DNA of 64,000 bases from Rickettsiaceae bacterium (GCA_029266475.1 JAQSWU010000011.1:62001-126000), one strand, 5' to 3'. Numbered from the stretch's first letter, positions 1-10,055 are shown. A program made the numbers and translations. The notes: a model not told the origin generated them from the letters alone.

Positions 1-95
1 ATTTGTATATAGACTCGGTACTAAAATCCTCATGTACCGAGTCTTCTGCAAATTCTCTACAATAAGCAAGCTTCAAAAGAAGTCTAATATAGCTT
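1..95. repeat. Dispersed repeat family B, copy 1, with hairpin
   Basis: This stretch is similar along most of its length to 9937-10055. Shared blocks include TTTGTATAT, TCGG.AC, AATCCTC and CTCTAC.ATAAGC. It contains a perfect 11-bp stem (11-21 pairs with 34-44, AGACTCGGTAC with its complement) around a 12-base loop. The hairpin lies just past the 3' end of the chemotaxis receptor gene and may end its transcript, but no T-run follows. Confidence 0.55.
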
Positions 96-101
96 ATAAC
101 C

Positions 102-1802
102 TTACTTCAACTCAGCTAGGAAGTGATTAACTGATTCTCTTAAAGTAGTGGCTTGCGATTTTAAAGTCATAGATAATTGCAGAACATCATGCGCCGACTT
201 TTTAGCATTTAAATTAGCTGAATTCACAGTCTCTAAATTATCATTAATTGTTTTGGAGTTATTAGCAGTTGAGCTCATCCTACTTGCAATCTCATTAGTG
301 GTTGCTGATTGCTCCTCAACGGCAGCTGCTATACCACTTGCATATTCATTAACTTTTGTAATTGAAGACTGAATCTCTGATAATGCGCTAATAACGTTCT
401 TTGAAGCAGACTGGGTCTCTACTATGGTACGGGAGATTTCCTCTGTTGCTTTGGTGGTTGTACCTGCTAAGGTTTTAACCTCGTTTGCCACAACTGCAAA
501 ACCTTTACCAGCCTCCCCTGCCCTTGCAGACTCGATTGAAGCATTTAAGGCAAGTAAGTTAATTTGCCCCGCAATATCTTCAATTAACGTAATTACCTTA
601 CCAATACTCTCAGTTGTATGGTTTAAAGTATCCGCTGTAGTGCTAGCATTTTGAGTTTTCACTACGGTATTTTTAACCACATTTGCTGTTTGCGTAACTT
701 GTGAAGAAATTTCTTTTACCGAAGTTGAAAGTTCCTCAATTGCTGTTGCAACCCCATTTACATTGGTTGAATTCTCTTTAGAAGATTTTGCAGAATTCTC
801 AATATCTTTCCCTACAGTTTCAACAATACTTACCATGTTATTAGCATTAGTTGAGAGTTGCTCAGCCGAATTTTCAATAGTATTTATAATTTGCGCAACA
901 GCTTGCTCGAATTTCATAGCAAGAGCTCGCATGATATTTTTCTTCTCTTCAGCTTGCTTCTTCTCGATCTCAATTTTATCTTCTTCAAGCTTTTTTACTT
1001 TTAAAGCATTTTCTTTAAAGATAGAGATAGCGCCTGTAATCTCGCCTACTTCATCTTCATACTCACTCTTAGGTATATCAACCTGTAAATTACCATTAGC
1101 AAGCTTTAAGGTTGCGGCTGCAAGGTTACTTAACGGCTTAATAGAACCTACATTCCACCAAGCAAACCCTCCACCAATAAATAAAGCACAAATTGTAAGT
1201 ATGATCATCTCAGATTTGAAATTCTTCGCAACAGTTCTAGCTTCCCCTGCTATAATACGGTTTTCATTTTCTTGATAATCAATGAACTTATTAATTCTTG
1301 CAAGCCACTCAATGAAAAGAGGTCGTGCTTGATCTATCAAAAGAGCTTTCGCTTCTGCCAAATTATTTTGTCTTTGCAAGCTTATAACGTTCTGGATTAT
1401 TGGCATGGTTTTTGCCTCTATCTCTTTGATGCTGGCAAGTATTTTCCTCTCATCATCGGTCGAACTAATAGCCGGATCATTAAACATCTGATCCATAAGT
1501 TTAGCAGACTCAGCGTAGAACTTAGCGAGCCTGTCTATCTCGATAATTGCATCACGCATTTCCCTTGGAGTTGAAACTAGGACTACGTCTCTTAGACTAA
1601 TAGCACGATCATGCACACTGCCACGAAAATTTATAGCGTATCGCTGTTTTACGCTATTTACATCATTAATAGTTGTTAGGCTCTTGTCGATTTGGTTTAC
1701 CTCGATTATTCCTATGAAAGTTAGAATTAACAATAAAGATAAAACAGCCCCAAACCCGGCAATTAACCTGGTAGAAATCTTAGCATTTTTAAATATAGAC
1801 AT
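102..1802 (-). CDS. Methyl-accepting chemotaxis protein
   Basis: A 566-residue transmembrane chemoreceptor. It has a short cytoplasmic N-terminus and a first membrane helix at about residues 13-33. A roughly 160-residue helical sensor domain of the four-helix-bundle type follows, then a second membrane helix near 193-216 and a HAMP linker. The long coiled-coil signalling domain carries the conserved hairpin tip, recognisable from [20 protein letters not shown], which contacts CheA and CheW. Length and order are normal for the family. No che gene is adjacent, so its partners must lie elsewhere. The gene implies a chemotaxis system, which is unusual among classic Rickettsiales but known in Midichloriaceae-like members. 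The ligand cannot be read from the sequence. Confidence 0.93.
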   Translation of the reverse strand: MSIFKNAKISTRLIAGFGAVLSLLLILTFIGIIEVNQIDKSLTTINDVNSVKQRYAINFRGSVHDRAISLRDVVLVSTPREMRDAIIEIDRLAKFYAESAKLMDQMFNDPAISSTDDERKILASIKEIEAKTMPIIQNVISLQRQNNLAEAKALLIDQARPLFIEWLARINKFIDYQENENRIIAGEARTVAKNFKSEMIILTICALFIGGGFAWWNVGSIKPLSNLAAATLKLANGNLQVDIPKSEYEDEVGEITGAISIFKENALKVKKLEEDKIEIEKKQAEEKKNIMRALAMKFEQAVAQIINTIENSAEQLSTNANNMVSIVETVGKDIENSAKSSKENSTNVNGVATAIEELSTSVKEISSQVTQTANVVKNTVVKTQNASTTADTLNHTTESIGKVITLIEDIAGQINLLALNASIESARAGEAGKGFAVVANEVKTLAGTTTKATEEISRTIVETQSASKNVISALSEIQSSITKVNEYASGIAAAVEEQSATTNEIASRMSSTANNSKTINDNLETVNSANLNAKKSAHDVLQLSMTLKSQATTLRESVNHFLAELK

Positions 1803-1897
1803 GGTTTACCCTTCCATTATGATAAATGTTAGTATGATCTATATTTCTACAATAAAATAATTAAAAGAATGTTAATCTTACGCGCTTTTTATAAGTT

Positions 1898-2488
1898 TTA
1901 GCAATTATTAGCAAAATAAATAGATATTTGTTTTCGTAATTCAGGGAGAAGGTCTCGTTCAAACCAAGGATTTTGCTTTAGCCAGCCATTATTACGCCAG
2001 CTAGGATGAGGAAGAACAAAATATTTTGGAAGATATTCGTGCCAGGCATGAATAGTCTCTGTTAAGGTAGGTTTTACCTTGTCTTTAAGGTAGTATTTTT
2101 GTGAATAGCTCCCAATTAATATAGTAAGCTTGATACCTGGCATTAATTCAAGGAGTGATTGATGCCATTTAATTGCATGTTCAATGTTAGGCGCCTTATC
2201 ACCACCATATTTATCATGCCCAGGAAAACAAAAACCCATCGGTACAATAGCAATTTTGCTAGAATCATAAAACACATTATGATCAATACCAAGCCATTCA
2301 CGTAGTCTTGTACCTGAAGCATCATTCCAAGGCATACCAGTATTCTGCGCTCTTACACCAGGTGCCTGCCCTATTATTAATATTTTTGCAGAAGGGCTAA
2401 GCTACAATATTGGATGCGACCCTGGCGGCGATAACGGGTCATTTGTTATATATTCCTCTATTTCGGCAAGAAGCTTTGTAAATAGCAT
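1898..2488 (-). pseudogene. Uracil-DNA glycosylase family gene with in-frame TAG
   Basis: Read from ATG at 2488, the frame gives 28 codons, a TAG at 2404-2402, then 167 sense codons to the natural stop. Restored, it is a full-length (about 195 aa) member of the UDG-like family. The GQAPG uracil-pocket motif lies right after the stop, followed by NTGMPWNDASGTRLREWLGI, the MGFCFPG segment and the LPHPSWRN motif. The family removes uracil from DNA. An ATG at 2335 could start a 145-residue product, but that would lack GQAPG and so probably activity. The simplest account is one base change (for example CAG to TAG) in a recently working gene. Sequencing error or read-through remain possible. Confidence 0.82.
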
Positions 2489-2566
2489 ATTAAAGCTTTT
2501 AAATCTCCTACTATAGTGATTATGAATATAACTTTTTAGTGATTTAAAAAGTATATTCGAAGCCCC

Positions 2567-2764
2567 CTAATTAAGGCAGCATTTCTTAAATTTTTTGCCA
2601 CTACCACAAAGACACGGATCATTCCTGCCAATTTTTGGCATTTCACGCTCATAAGGTTGATGCGAATGATGATGGTGATGATGGTGGTGGCTACAATTTT
2701 CATCATGCACATGATCATCGTGATCGTGAGTATGAGTATGTTTTACGGATTTTGTTTTAGTCAT
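2567..2764 (-). CDS. His-rich SEC-C motif protein
   Basis: A 65-residue protein in two parts. The N-terminal half is very rich in histidine and aspartate ([19 protein letters not shown], then eight or more His). The C-terminal half is a SEC-C zinc motif ([18 protein letters not shown]), the CxC...CC module also found at the end of SecA. SEC-C binds one zinc. The His stretch is likely to bind zinc, nickel or copper as well. Small SEC-C proteins are common in proteobacteria, but a metal-buffering His tail on one is not typical. An AAGGAGAT-like ribosome site precedes the ATG. The role is unknown; metal storage or delivery is an inference. Confidence 0.8.
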   Translation of the reverse strand: MTKTKSVKHTHTHDHDDHVHDENCSHHHHHHHHSHQPYEREMPKIGRNDPCLCGSGKKFKKCCLN

Positions 2765-2839
2765 TATTCTTATCTCCTTCTAGCATTAAATATAATTATT
2801 TTTTAAATCTTATGGATATAAAATCCTTTTGCCCACTGA

Positions 2840-4231
2840 TTATTCCTTTCTCCATTCAGTCTTTCCGCCTGGTTTGTCTTCTAGTATTATGCCTAAAGCC
2901 TTTAGCTCTGAACGAATTTTATCAGCTAGCGCCCAATCTTTTGATTGTTTGGCCTGCTCCCTTGCTATTATTTTAGCCGAAATCAACTCCTCGTCAGTAT
3001 CTGCCTTAAACCAGCTTTCCGGGGTTTGTTGTAAAAACCCAAGGAAATTGGCGCATTTTATTAAAAGTTGAGCTTTCTCTAGCTTCTTCTCGTAATCCTG
3101 CTCTTTATTAATAGACCTTGCAAGGTCATGTAAATAGACGAACGACTGATGAGTATTCAAATCATCAAGTAAAGGCTCTAAAAAATCATCTGGTATATCT
3201 TCACTCACACCTACAGCAGTAGCTTTGCTTCCTAAATTTGCAATAGTTCTATATAAATAATTGACGAACTCTTTAGCGTCGTATAAAGCTTTCTCATTAT
3301 AGTCTAAAGGTTTACGGTAATGAGTTGCCAGCAATAAATATCTTATAACCTCACCTGGAACAGATTGGTTAATGAGATCTCTTACAGTAACAAAGTTACC
3401 TAAAGACTTGCTCATTTTTTCACCGTTCACTGTTAAAAAACCATTATGTACCCAGTAATTTGCAAAGCTTGAGCCAGGGAAAGCACAGCAACTTTGCGCA
3501 ATCTCGTTTGTATGGTGTGGGAAGATTAAATCAGCGCCACCTCCATGAATATCGAAGTCTTCACCAAGATACCTATGGCTCATTGCCGAACATTCTATAT
3601 GCCAACCAGGACGCCCCCTACCCCATGGGCTATCGAATATAGATGAAACATCATCATTTGGTGAAGCAGGCTTCCAAAGCACAAAGTCAGCTGGATGTTT
3701 TTTATTCTTTTCTAATTCAACTCTAACCCCGACGAGCATCTCGTTTAAATCTCTCTGCGAAAGTTGGGTATAGTCTGGGTAGCTGGTAACTGAGAAAAAG
3801 ACTTCTCCATCAACTACGTATGCATGCCCCTTTTCGATCAATCTTTCAATAATACTAATCATTTGAGATATATTGTCGGTAGCTCTTGGCTCAATTGAAG
3901 GAGAGAGACAATTTAAGTATGCCATATCATGATGGAAGTCTGCCGTAGTTTTTTCGGTCAGCTCTTTAATTGTAATATTAAACTCTTTTGCTCTTTGATT
4001 TATTTTATCATCAACATCTGTTATATTACGTATATATGTTATATTTTCTCTGCCATATATTAATTGAAGCAGCCTAAATAATATATCATATACAACTACT
4101 GCACGGGCATTGCCAATATGAGGGTGGTCATATACTGTAGGTCCGCATACATACATACCTACTTCTTTTGTTTTATGCGGGGTAAATAGTTGTTTTTTTC
4201 GTGTTTTAGTATTAAAAAGATAGAGGTTCAT
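2840..4231 (-). CDS. cysS: Cysteine--tRNA ligase
   Basis: A 463-residue class I aminoacyl-tRNA synthetase that charges tRNA-Cys in the cytoplasm. The N-terminal zinc-site cysteine and HIGH motif appear together as CGPTVYDHPHIGNARA. The remaining zinc ligands include the WHIECSAM segment and HGGGADLIFPHH, and the KMSKSLGNF loop follows. The C-terminal helical anticodon region ends with LADKIRSELKALGIILEDKPGGKTEWR. Length is normal. It is divergent from the sensor kinase gene at 4345, with about 110 bp between the two starts for both promoters. Confidence 0.97.
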   Translation of the reverse strand: MNLYLFNTKTRKKQLFTPHKTKEVGMYVCGPTVYDHPHIGNARAVVVYDILFRLLQLIYGRENITYIRNITDVDDKINQRAKEFNITIKELTEKTTADFHHDMAYLNCLSPSIEPRATDNISQMISIIERLIEKGHAYVVDGEVFFSVTSYPDYTQLSQRDLNEMLVGVRVELEKNKKHPADFVLWKPASPNDDVSSIFDSPWGRGRPGWHIECSAMSHRYLGEDFDIHGGGADLIFPHHTNEIAQSCCAFPGSSFANYWVHNGFLTVNGEKMSKSLGNFVTVRDLINQSVPGEVIRYLLLATHYRKPLDYNEKALYDAKEFVNYLYRTIANLGSKATAVGVSEDIPDDFLEPLLDDLNTHQSFVYLHDLARSINKEQDYEKKLEKAQLLIKCANFLGFLQQTPESWFKADTDEELISAKIIAREQAKQSKDWALADKIRSELKALGIILEDKPGGKTEWRKE

Positions 4232-4344
4232 ATTAAAGTTCTTTTCAAGTATGAATTTTATTTATATAACCTTATTATAAGGCGTAATAAATTTTCCCTT
4301 GACTGGTCCAATACTTACTCCAAAAGGAATTTAATTATTTTTTT

Positions 4345-6093
4345 ATGATACAACAGTCTGAAGAGGTTATAACTGTAAATTCGGAAGATTACAAATCAAA
4401 TATTAAGTTAATAGCTTTTTTGATAGCTTTTATCGTCCTATTGTTAACTGTAATTTTCTTTATAAAAACCTATGCTGATATAAAGCAGCGGGTAATACAT
4501 AATATGCATATTGAAGCTGATAGGCTTGAGAAGTTATTTTCAGAAGATTTGGCGCATACATCCTATATTCTTGAAATGCTCACTAAGCAAATTAAGCCAA
4601 ATCCCAAAGATTACGATAATATATACCGTATCCTACAAGCCTATAGTACTAACCTTAACATTAATAATATGTATGGGTGGACAGCATTCTCGTGGACTGA
4701 CGCTAATCATGTAATGCGCGTAAATAGCCAAGAAGGGGTAATTAGTAGACCACTTGATTATACTTATAGCGGTACTTATATGGCAGAGATAGTGCCCGAT
4801 ACCATACATTATAGCTCTCCAATTAAGGGAGCAATAAGTAAAAGAGAGGTTATCACTGCAACTCTTGGAATTACTGGTAATCGCGGAGAATATTTAGGCA
4901 ATATCATGGTAGGGTTTGATATTGCGACCTTGACTCAAAGACTTAATGAGCGCAAACGAAACGAATATACGAATTTTGCTATAATAGATAAGCGGCTTAG
5001 AGTAATTATAAAATCCCAACCTGTAATCTCTAAAATTGGCATTAGGGAAGAATATGTAATAAGCCACAATCTAACAGGCATGCTTAAAAAAATAAATTTC
5101 TTCTCAGAAGATACTAAGGAATTTTCCTATCTTGATATGATAAGTGGCCTCAATTATTATGTTAAAAAGATTGATAGCTACCCTTTTATCTTACTGATCA
5201 GCATTGCTGATGATGAAATTAGTAAAAATATTTTTTCGAAAGTACTTACTAAATTCCTCGAAATTTCCATATTCTCTTCCTTCTTTCTTGGCTTAATTAT
5301 CTCTATTTATAAAAGAGAAACCTGGCTAAGGACCCAGGCAGAGAAAGCTTCGCAAATCGCTATTAAAGCAACACAGTCTAAATCGGATTTTCTTGCCTTT
5401 ACTGCCCATGAGCTGAGGTCCCCGTTAGGCTTTATCCTTACAGGTTCAGAAATAATGCAAAAAGAGTTGCTAGGACCAATTCCAGCAACATATAAGGATT
5501 ACGTCAAGGGCATTAACTTAAACGCTAATTTAATATTAGAATTCATCAATGATATATTAGATGAATCGCATATTGCAGAGGGAAATTTTAAAATTGAAAA
5601 TAGTATCAATGACATTGCTTCAATAATTGACAAGGCAATTATTACTAATAAGACTAGGTTTAATGATCGTAAAATTGATATTGTAACTAAAATCGATAAC
5701 CATATACCCAGAGTAATATGTGATGGAAGAAGGATACTCCAAGCAATAAATAATATAGTAAGTAACTCTATAAAATACTCCAAAGACTATACAACCATTA
5801 CTATCTCTGTTAGAATAATAAACGGAAAAATGCATCTCTCGATTTCTGACCAAGGCATTGGAATGTCTGAGGAAGAAATAAAGATCGCTTTTACAAAATA
5901 CGGAACAGTAAGAAAGAAAAACTTTAGTTTCATCCAATCCTATGGGCTTGGTCTACCTATCGTTAAAAAATTGATTGAAGCTCATGATGCAGAGCTACAA
6001 GTTAAGAGTAGAGTAAATGAAGGTACGGAGATAACTATAATTTTTCCTAAATATAAATTAATTTATAATAAAAATAACAAGAAATATTTTTAG
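4345..6093 (+). CDS. Membrane sensor histidine kinase
   Basis: A 582-residue two-component kinase. Membrane helices lie near residues 20-44 and 305-325 and bracket a roughly 260-residue extracytoplasmic sensor that looks like a double-Cache fold. The HisKA domain holds the phospho-accepting His355 in FTAHELRSPLG. The ATPase domain has the N box (NIVSNSIKYS), the G1 box (DQGIGMSEEE) and the G2 box (SYGLGLPIVKKL). No response regulator is next to it, so its partner is unknown. The stop is 23 bp before rodA on the same strand, so it may be co-transcribed with the elongation genes. That would link a sensor to cell-wall synthesis, which is inference from spacing alone. Confidence 0.9.
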   Translation: MIQQSEEVITVNSEDYKSNIKLIAFLIAFIVLLLTVIFFIKTYADIKQRVIHNMHIEADRLEKLFSEDLAHTSYILEMLTKQIKPNPKDYDNIYRILQAYSTNLNINNMYGWTAFSWTDANHVMRVNSQEGVISRPLDYTYSGTYMAEIVPDTIHYSSPIKGAISKREVITATLGITGNRGEYLGNIMVGFDIATLTQRLNERKRNEYTNFAIIDKRLRVIIKSQPVISKIGIREEYVISHNLTGMLKKINFFSEDTKEFSYLDMISGLNYYVKKIDSYPFILLISIADDEISKNIFSKVLTKFLEISIFSSFFLGLIISIYKRETWLRTQAEKASQIAIKATQSKSDFLAFTAHELRSPLGFILTGSEIMQKELLGPIPATYKDYVKGINLNANLILEFINDILDESHIAEGNFKIENSINDIASIIDKAIITNKTRFNDRKIDIVTKIDNHIPRVICDGRRILQAINNIVSNSIKYSKDYTTITISVRIINGKMHLSISDQGIGMSEEEIKIAFTKYGTVRKKNFSFIQSYGLGLPIVKKLIEAHDAELQVKSRVNEGTEITIIFPKYKLIYNKNNKKYF

Positions 6094-6116
6094 GAAAAAT
6101 CTTGAGGAGATCATAG

Positions 6117-7241
6117 ATGAGTGGCGATATTTATTCTCTTAATTCTATTAAAGCAAAATTGTCGCTAATACCTTATAACTTGGTCTTATTGATTACAATT
6201 ACTTGTTTCTATGGTTTTATGATACTTTATTCAGCAGGGGGTTCAAGCTTCTACCCCTGGGCATATAAGCAAATTATATTCTTTTTACTTTTCTGCCCTG
6301 TCATGCTCTTTATTGCCGTAATTGACATAAGGAGGATCTTTAACTATTCCTATATATTCTATATAAGCATCTTAATTATGCTCATACTTGTGCATTTGCT
6401 TGGTCACACGGCCATGGGCGCAAAAAGATGGTTTAGTTTAGGTTTCATAAAAATACAACCTGCAGAACCCGCTAAGCTGGCAATCATTCTAATGCTCGCT
6501 AGATATTTTCATACATTATCTTTAAAACAAATTGGCCAAATTAAACATGTTATACCAGCTGTTATCGCGGTGCTTGTCCCAGCCGGGCTAATTATCAAAC
6601 AGCCTGATCTAGGTACAGGCCTAATTACCTTAATAGTTTCAGGAGTAATTTTCTTCATTGCAGGTATTAGACTATGGAAATTTGTTGTAGTATTCCTTAC
6701 TGCCTGCTTTTCTCTGCCAGTGATATGGAATTTCCTCTATGATTATCAGAAGAAAAGAATTTTAATGTTTTTAGAACCTGAGAGCGATAGGCTTGGGGCT
6801 GGTTATAATATTATTCAGTCTAAAATTGCTATAGGATCAGGTGGCTTTTTTGGTAAAGGACTATTTAACGGAACCCAGAGCCAACTAGAATTTTTACCTG
6901 AACATCAAACAGATTTTATCTTTCCAACTCTTGCAGAAGAAATGGGTTTCTTAGGTAGCTTTATTCTACTTATACTGTATTTTTTAATTACCTATTTAAG
7001 TCTCTCAATAGCTCTTGGCTGCAAATCAACCTTCGGCAGGCTTGTTGTTATAGGATTTACTACCTTATTTTTCTTCCATGTATTTATCAATATATCTATG
7101 GTTATGGGTCTTTTACCAGTTGTTGGTATTCCACTACCATTCATGTCCTATGGTGGCACGATGATGGGATCAATGCTTATTGGCTTTGGCCTTATTTTTA
7201 ATGTGCATATCCATCAGCGCGTCAAGATTAGTAAGGATTGA
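6117..7241 (+). CDS. rodA: Rod-shape SEDS protein RodA
   Basis: A 374-residue integral membrane protein of the SEDS family, the glycosyltransferase that polymerises peptidoglycan during cell elongation with PBP2. About ten hydrophobic helices are visible. Family motifs include AKRWFSLGFIKIQPAEPAKL, the KQPDLGTG loop, the LPEHQTDFIF segment and the C-terminal GIPLPFMSYGGT. An AGGAGA ribosome site lies 7 bp before the chosen ATG. It is followed after 4 bp by mreD and then mrdA, so the elongation module is compact, though mreB and mreC are not in the window. Confidence 0.96.
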   Translation: MSGDIYSLNSIKAKLSLIPYNLVLLITITCFYGFMILYSAGGSSFYPWAYKQIIFFLLFCPVMLFIAVIDIRRIFNYSYIFYISILIMLILVHLLGHTAMGAKRWFSLGFIKIQPAEPAKLAIILMLARYFHTLSLKQIGQIKHVIPAVIAVLVPAGLIIKQPDLGTGLITLIVSGVIFFIAGIRLWKFVVVFLTACFSLPVIWNFLYDYQKKRILMFLEPESDRLGAGYNIIQSKIAIGSGGFFGKGLFNGTQSQLEFLPEHQTDFIFPTLAEEMGFLGSFILLILYFLITYLSLSIALGCKSTFGRLVVIGFTTLFFFHVFINISMVMGLLPVVGIPLPFMSYGGTMMGSMLIGFGLIFNVHIHQRVKISKD

Positions 7242-7245
7242 TAAA

Positions 7246-7749
7246 ATGAGCATTCTTAAAGCAAAGCCTCAAGAACTTATACGATATTCGATATTTTACA
7301 GTATATTACTTATCGTTACTATCTTACCGCTTGCCAGCTTCAGGTTCGGAGAAATCAGCTCTATATTTCCAATTATTGAAATCATTATAATCTTTTTTTT
7401 CTCAATTTATAAACCCGATGCTTTACCATTATGGTTGTTATTTACTTATGGAGGGCTTATAGATTTAATTTACGGACTTCCGGTTGGAATCTCAATTATA
7501 CCTATTATTATAACAAGTTTCCTACTTAGGAATCAAAGGCAGATATTCTATAAAAAGGAATTTACCATAGTATTTCTAGGTTTTGCACTAGCCTGCTTAT
7601 TGTTCTTAAGCTTGAAATACACTATATTTTGCTGGTTTTTTTCGTATCTTTTTGACCCAAGCTTAGTGTTAATCCAAAGCATAACTACAATTTTTACTTA
7701 TCCAATAGCACATTATGCGTTACAACAAGTTGAAAAAATTATACATTAG
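7246..7749 (+). CDS. mreD: Rod-shape determining protein MreD
   Basis: A 167-residue hydrophobic protein with about five membrane helices, matching MreD in size, topology and place between rodA and mrdA. The segment LFTYGGLIDLIYGLPVGISI corresponds to the conserved G-x-x-x-D region. An open frame reaches back to 7180 inside rodA, but the ATG at 7246, 4 bp after the rodA stop, gives the expected length and start. MreD sits in the inner membrane and joins the MreC/PBP2/RodA complex. The sequence is divergent, so the assignment rests partly on context. Confidence 0.82.
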   Translation: MSILKAKPQELIRYSIFYSILLIVTILPLASFRFGEISSIFPIIEIIIIFFFSIYKPDALPLWLLFTYGGLIDLIYGLPVGISIIPIIITSFLLRNQRQIFYKKEFTIVFLGFALACLLFLSLKYTIFCWFFSYLFDPSLVLIQSITTIFTYPIAHYALQQVEKIIH

Positions 7750-7794
7750 GTTCTGTAAAAGAATATATGATCTCCAGGAATAGGTAATAAAATA

Positions 7795-9588
7795 ATGATT
7801 AATGATGATATTGAAAGGAATCAGCTATTTACGCGCCGAGCATTTATTTTAACCTCGGGTAAAATTGGTTTGCTTTCTATCCTTGCCGGTCGTATGTATT
7901 ACATGCAAGCGATGCGCTCAAATGATTATAAAACTCTTTCTGAAAAGAACCGTATAAGCCTTATTCCGCTGTATCCCGCGCGCGGTAATTTAATTGATAG
8001 AAACGGCAAGTTAATTGCTATAAGTAAAGAAAATTTCCGTATTGTTCTGGATCGCAGAGAAAATCCTAATTATGAATCTTCACTAGAGTTTTTGCAGACT
8101 ATTCTACCTATACCGGAGAAGAATAGACAAAAGATCTACCAAAAAATCAGCCGCACTAGCGTTAAAGTACCTATCGTTCTTTTTGAACGAGCTTCCTGGC
8201 AAGAGGTTGCACTAATTGAAGAGAATTTACCTTATATCCCAGGTATTTATGTAGAGATAAATAAGCTCCGCTTTTACCCTTATGATTTCTCCACCTCACA
8301 TTTAGTAGGTTATATTGGTAGCGTGAATGAGCAGGAAAAGAAAGATAAATTCTACCAAGCTGTTGGCGATTTCGATATTGGTAAAGCTGGTATTGAAAAA
8401 TATTATGATGAAACATTGCGGGGAAGCTTTGGCTACAAACAAATGGAAGTTAATGCTCATGGCTTATTCATTCGTGAACTTATCGAAACCAAAAGCACTT
8501 CAGGTCAAGAATTAAATCTCACTATAGATGTCGAATTACAGAATGAGATTTATCAGAAATTCTCAAAATATGTTGGCGGCGCTGCAATCGCTATCGATAT
8601 CACCAATGGCCATATTTTAAACTTTATTTCAGCTCCAGGCTTTGATCCTAATAGATTTGTAGGGGGCGTCCCGAGCGATTACTGGCAGGAGCTTTTGCAA
8701 GATAACTTTAAGCCTCTTATAAATAGAGCAATTAATAATAATTACCCGCCAGGCTCTATCTTTAAATTGATTGTAATTTTAGCTGCGCTTGAAGCTGGCG
8801 TTCCACCGGAGCACCAAGTAACTTGTACTGGCCATATGACAGTAGGCTCTAGAAGATTTAGGTGCTGGTATAAACCAGGCCATGGCACACTTGATATGTA
8901 TGGTGCAATCAAACATTCTTGTAATTCTTACATGTATGCCGTGAGTAAAATTATTGGCGCTGAGGCTATTATAAATATGGCTAAGAAATTCGGCTTTGGT
9001 GAGAAGACTGGAATAAATCTCCCAGGCGAGCTTAGTGGGTTTATCCCTGACAAAGACTGGAAAATTAACAAGCTTCGTCAAGGATGGCAAGTTGGCGATA
9101 CTGTAAATACTTCAATTGGCCAAGGCTATACATTAGTAACCCCACTACAGCTAGCTTGTATGGCGACCGCAATAGCAAATGGTGGAAAAATGTATAAGCC
9201 AACTTTCTTAGCAACAGAGCAGCCCCAAATCATCAGAGAACTAGGTATTCCTGAACAACATTTAAATATCATTAGACAAGGTATGTTCCAGGTTAGTAAC
9301 GTACCAGGCGGCACCGCTTACGGCAGCAGAGTCCATGATGAAAAATATAGAATAGCCGCTAAAACTGGGACAGCACAAGTAATGTCAAAACGAGATGATA
9401 ATCATAACCTAAGTGCTAGCTCCGTGCACTGGACCCAAAGAAACCATGCACTTTGCATAGCTTATGGCCCATTCGATTCGCCAAAATTCGCCTGCGCGGT
9501 TATAGTTGATCACGGAGGTAGCGGTTCAAGTGATGCCGCGCCTATGGCACGAGACATTCTGCATGGCCTCATGAAACGCTACTGTTAA
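7795..9588 (+). CDS. mrdA: Penicillin-binding protein 2
   Basis: A 597-residue class B PBP, the transpeptidase that crosslinks peptidoglycan during elongation together with RodA. It has an N-terminal membrane anchor near residues 16-36, then the dimerisation domain with RGNLIDRNGKL. The transpeptidase domain has the active-site SxxK (PGSIFK, Ser321), the SxN motif (HSCNSYMY) and KTGTAQ (Lys523). All catalytic motifs are intact. It closes the rodA-mreD-mrdA cluster. With RodA, it shows the organism makes a septal or lateral wall, unlike wall-less Anaplasmataceae. Confidence 0.97.
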   Translation: MINDDIERNQLFTRRAFILTSGKIGLLSILAGRMYYMQAMRSNDYKTLSEKNRISLIPLYPARGNLIDRNGKLIAISKENFRIVLDRRENPNYESSLEFLQTILPIPEKNRQKIYQKISRTSVKVPIVLFERASWQEVALIEENLPYIPGIYVEINKLRFYPYDFSTSHLVGYIGSVNEQEKKDKFYQAVGDFDIGKAGIEKYYDETLRGSFGYKQMEVNAHGLFIRELIETKSTSGQELNLTIDVELQNEIYQKFSKYVGGAAIAIDITNGHILNFISAPGFDPNRFVGGVPSDYWQELLQDNFKPLINRAINNNYPPGSIFKLIVILAALEAGVPPEHQVTCTGHMTVGSRRFRCWYKPGHGTLDMYGAIKHSCNSYMYAVSKIIGAEAIINMAKKFGFGEKTGINLPGELSGFIPDKDWKINKLRQGWQVGDTVNTSIGQGYTLVTPLQLACMATAIANGGKMYKPTFLATEQPQIIRELGIPEQHLNIIRQGMFQVSNVPGGTAYGSRVHDEKYRIAAKTGTAQVMSKRDDNHNLSASSVHWTQRNHALCIAYGPFDSPKFACAVIVDHGGSGSSDAAPMARDILHGLMKRYC

Positions 9589-9619
9589 TATACCTTTATT
9601 ACTCGGAGAATTGACGATA

Positions 9620-9726
9620 TATAGTAAATTTATTTAGAGTGTGGTACGTCGTCATTCCTCGCTTACGTATTACTCATACGCTGCGCTCGTTATTTCTAGT
9701 ACTACAAATCAACTAATTTCACTATA
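9620..9726. repeat. Palindromic element A, copy 1
   Basis: A 107-bp element that recurs at 11005-11111 and, inverted, at 35827-35928. The ends are inverted repeats of about 28 bp beginning TATAGT and reaching GTGGTAC. The centre encodes CGTAT.ACTC.ATACG symmetry. It is bounded by TA dinucleotides, as left by Tc1/mariner or IS630-type transposases, so it may be a non-autonomous MITE. It also resembles Rickettsia palindromic elements in size. Confidence 0.8.
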
Positions 9727-9936
9727 GTTGTGCATATCTGTTTTTATGAGCATAGAAAAGTACCCCGCTTTCAAAAATGGCTAAAGGCCTCTCCCATATT
9801 TCCAAGCAAAACCTCCTCTCCCTCGTTCATTTTATAATATATTTACCCCTCGCACTTTGAAAACCTTTGGTGCATGAGCTTAAGAAGCCAAGCCCTTCAT
9901 ATACTAGACTTATTTCGAAACTTTACTTCTGCTGCG

Positions 9937-10055
9937 AGTTTGTATATTGGTTCGGCACTCGAATCCTCGTGCAGTTTTAAGTAGAGTGCGGTTCCGCGTT
10001 CCGATTCTTTTTCAGTTCCTCTACCATAAGCGAGTTTTTTTATAGAAGTTTACTG
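9937..10055. repeat. Dispersed repeat family B, copy 2
   Basis: A diverged copy of window positions 1-95, in the same orientation. It keeps TTTGTATAT, TCGGCAC, AATCCTC, CTCTACCATAAGC and a shared AGAAGT tail, and is about 25 bp longer in the middle. The hairpin seen in copy 1 is reduced here to GCAC/GTGC. Confidence 0.45.

Noticed and set aside
763-1275. A 170-codon open frame opposite the chemoreceptor
   Set aside because: It is antisense to the coiled-coil region of the receptor, Ser/Phe-rich as mirror frames of such genes are.
7180-7245. Upstream extension of mreD into rodA
   Set aside because: It would overlap rodA by 62 bp; the ATG at 7246 fits the family length and follows the rodA stop by 4 bp.
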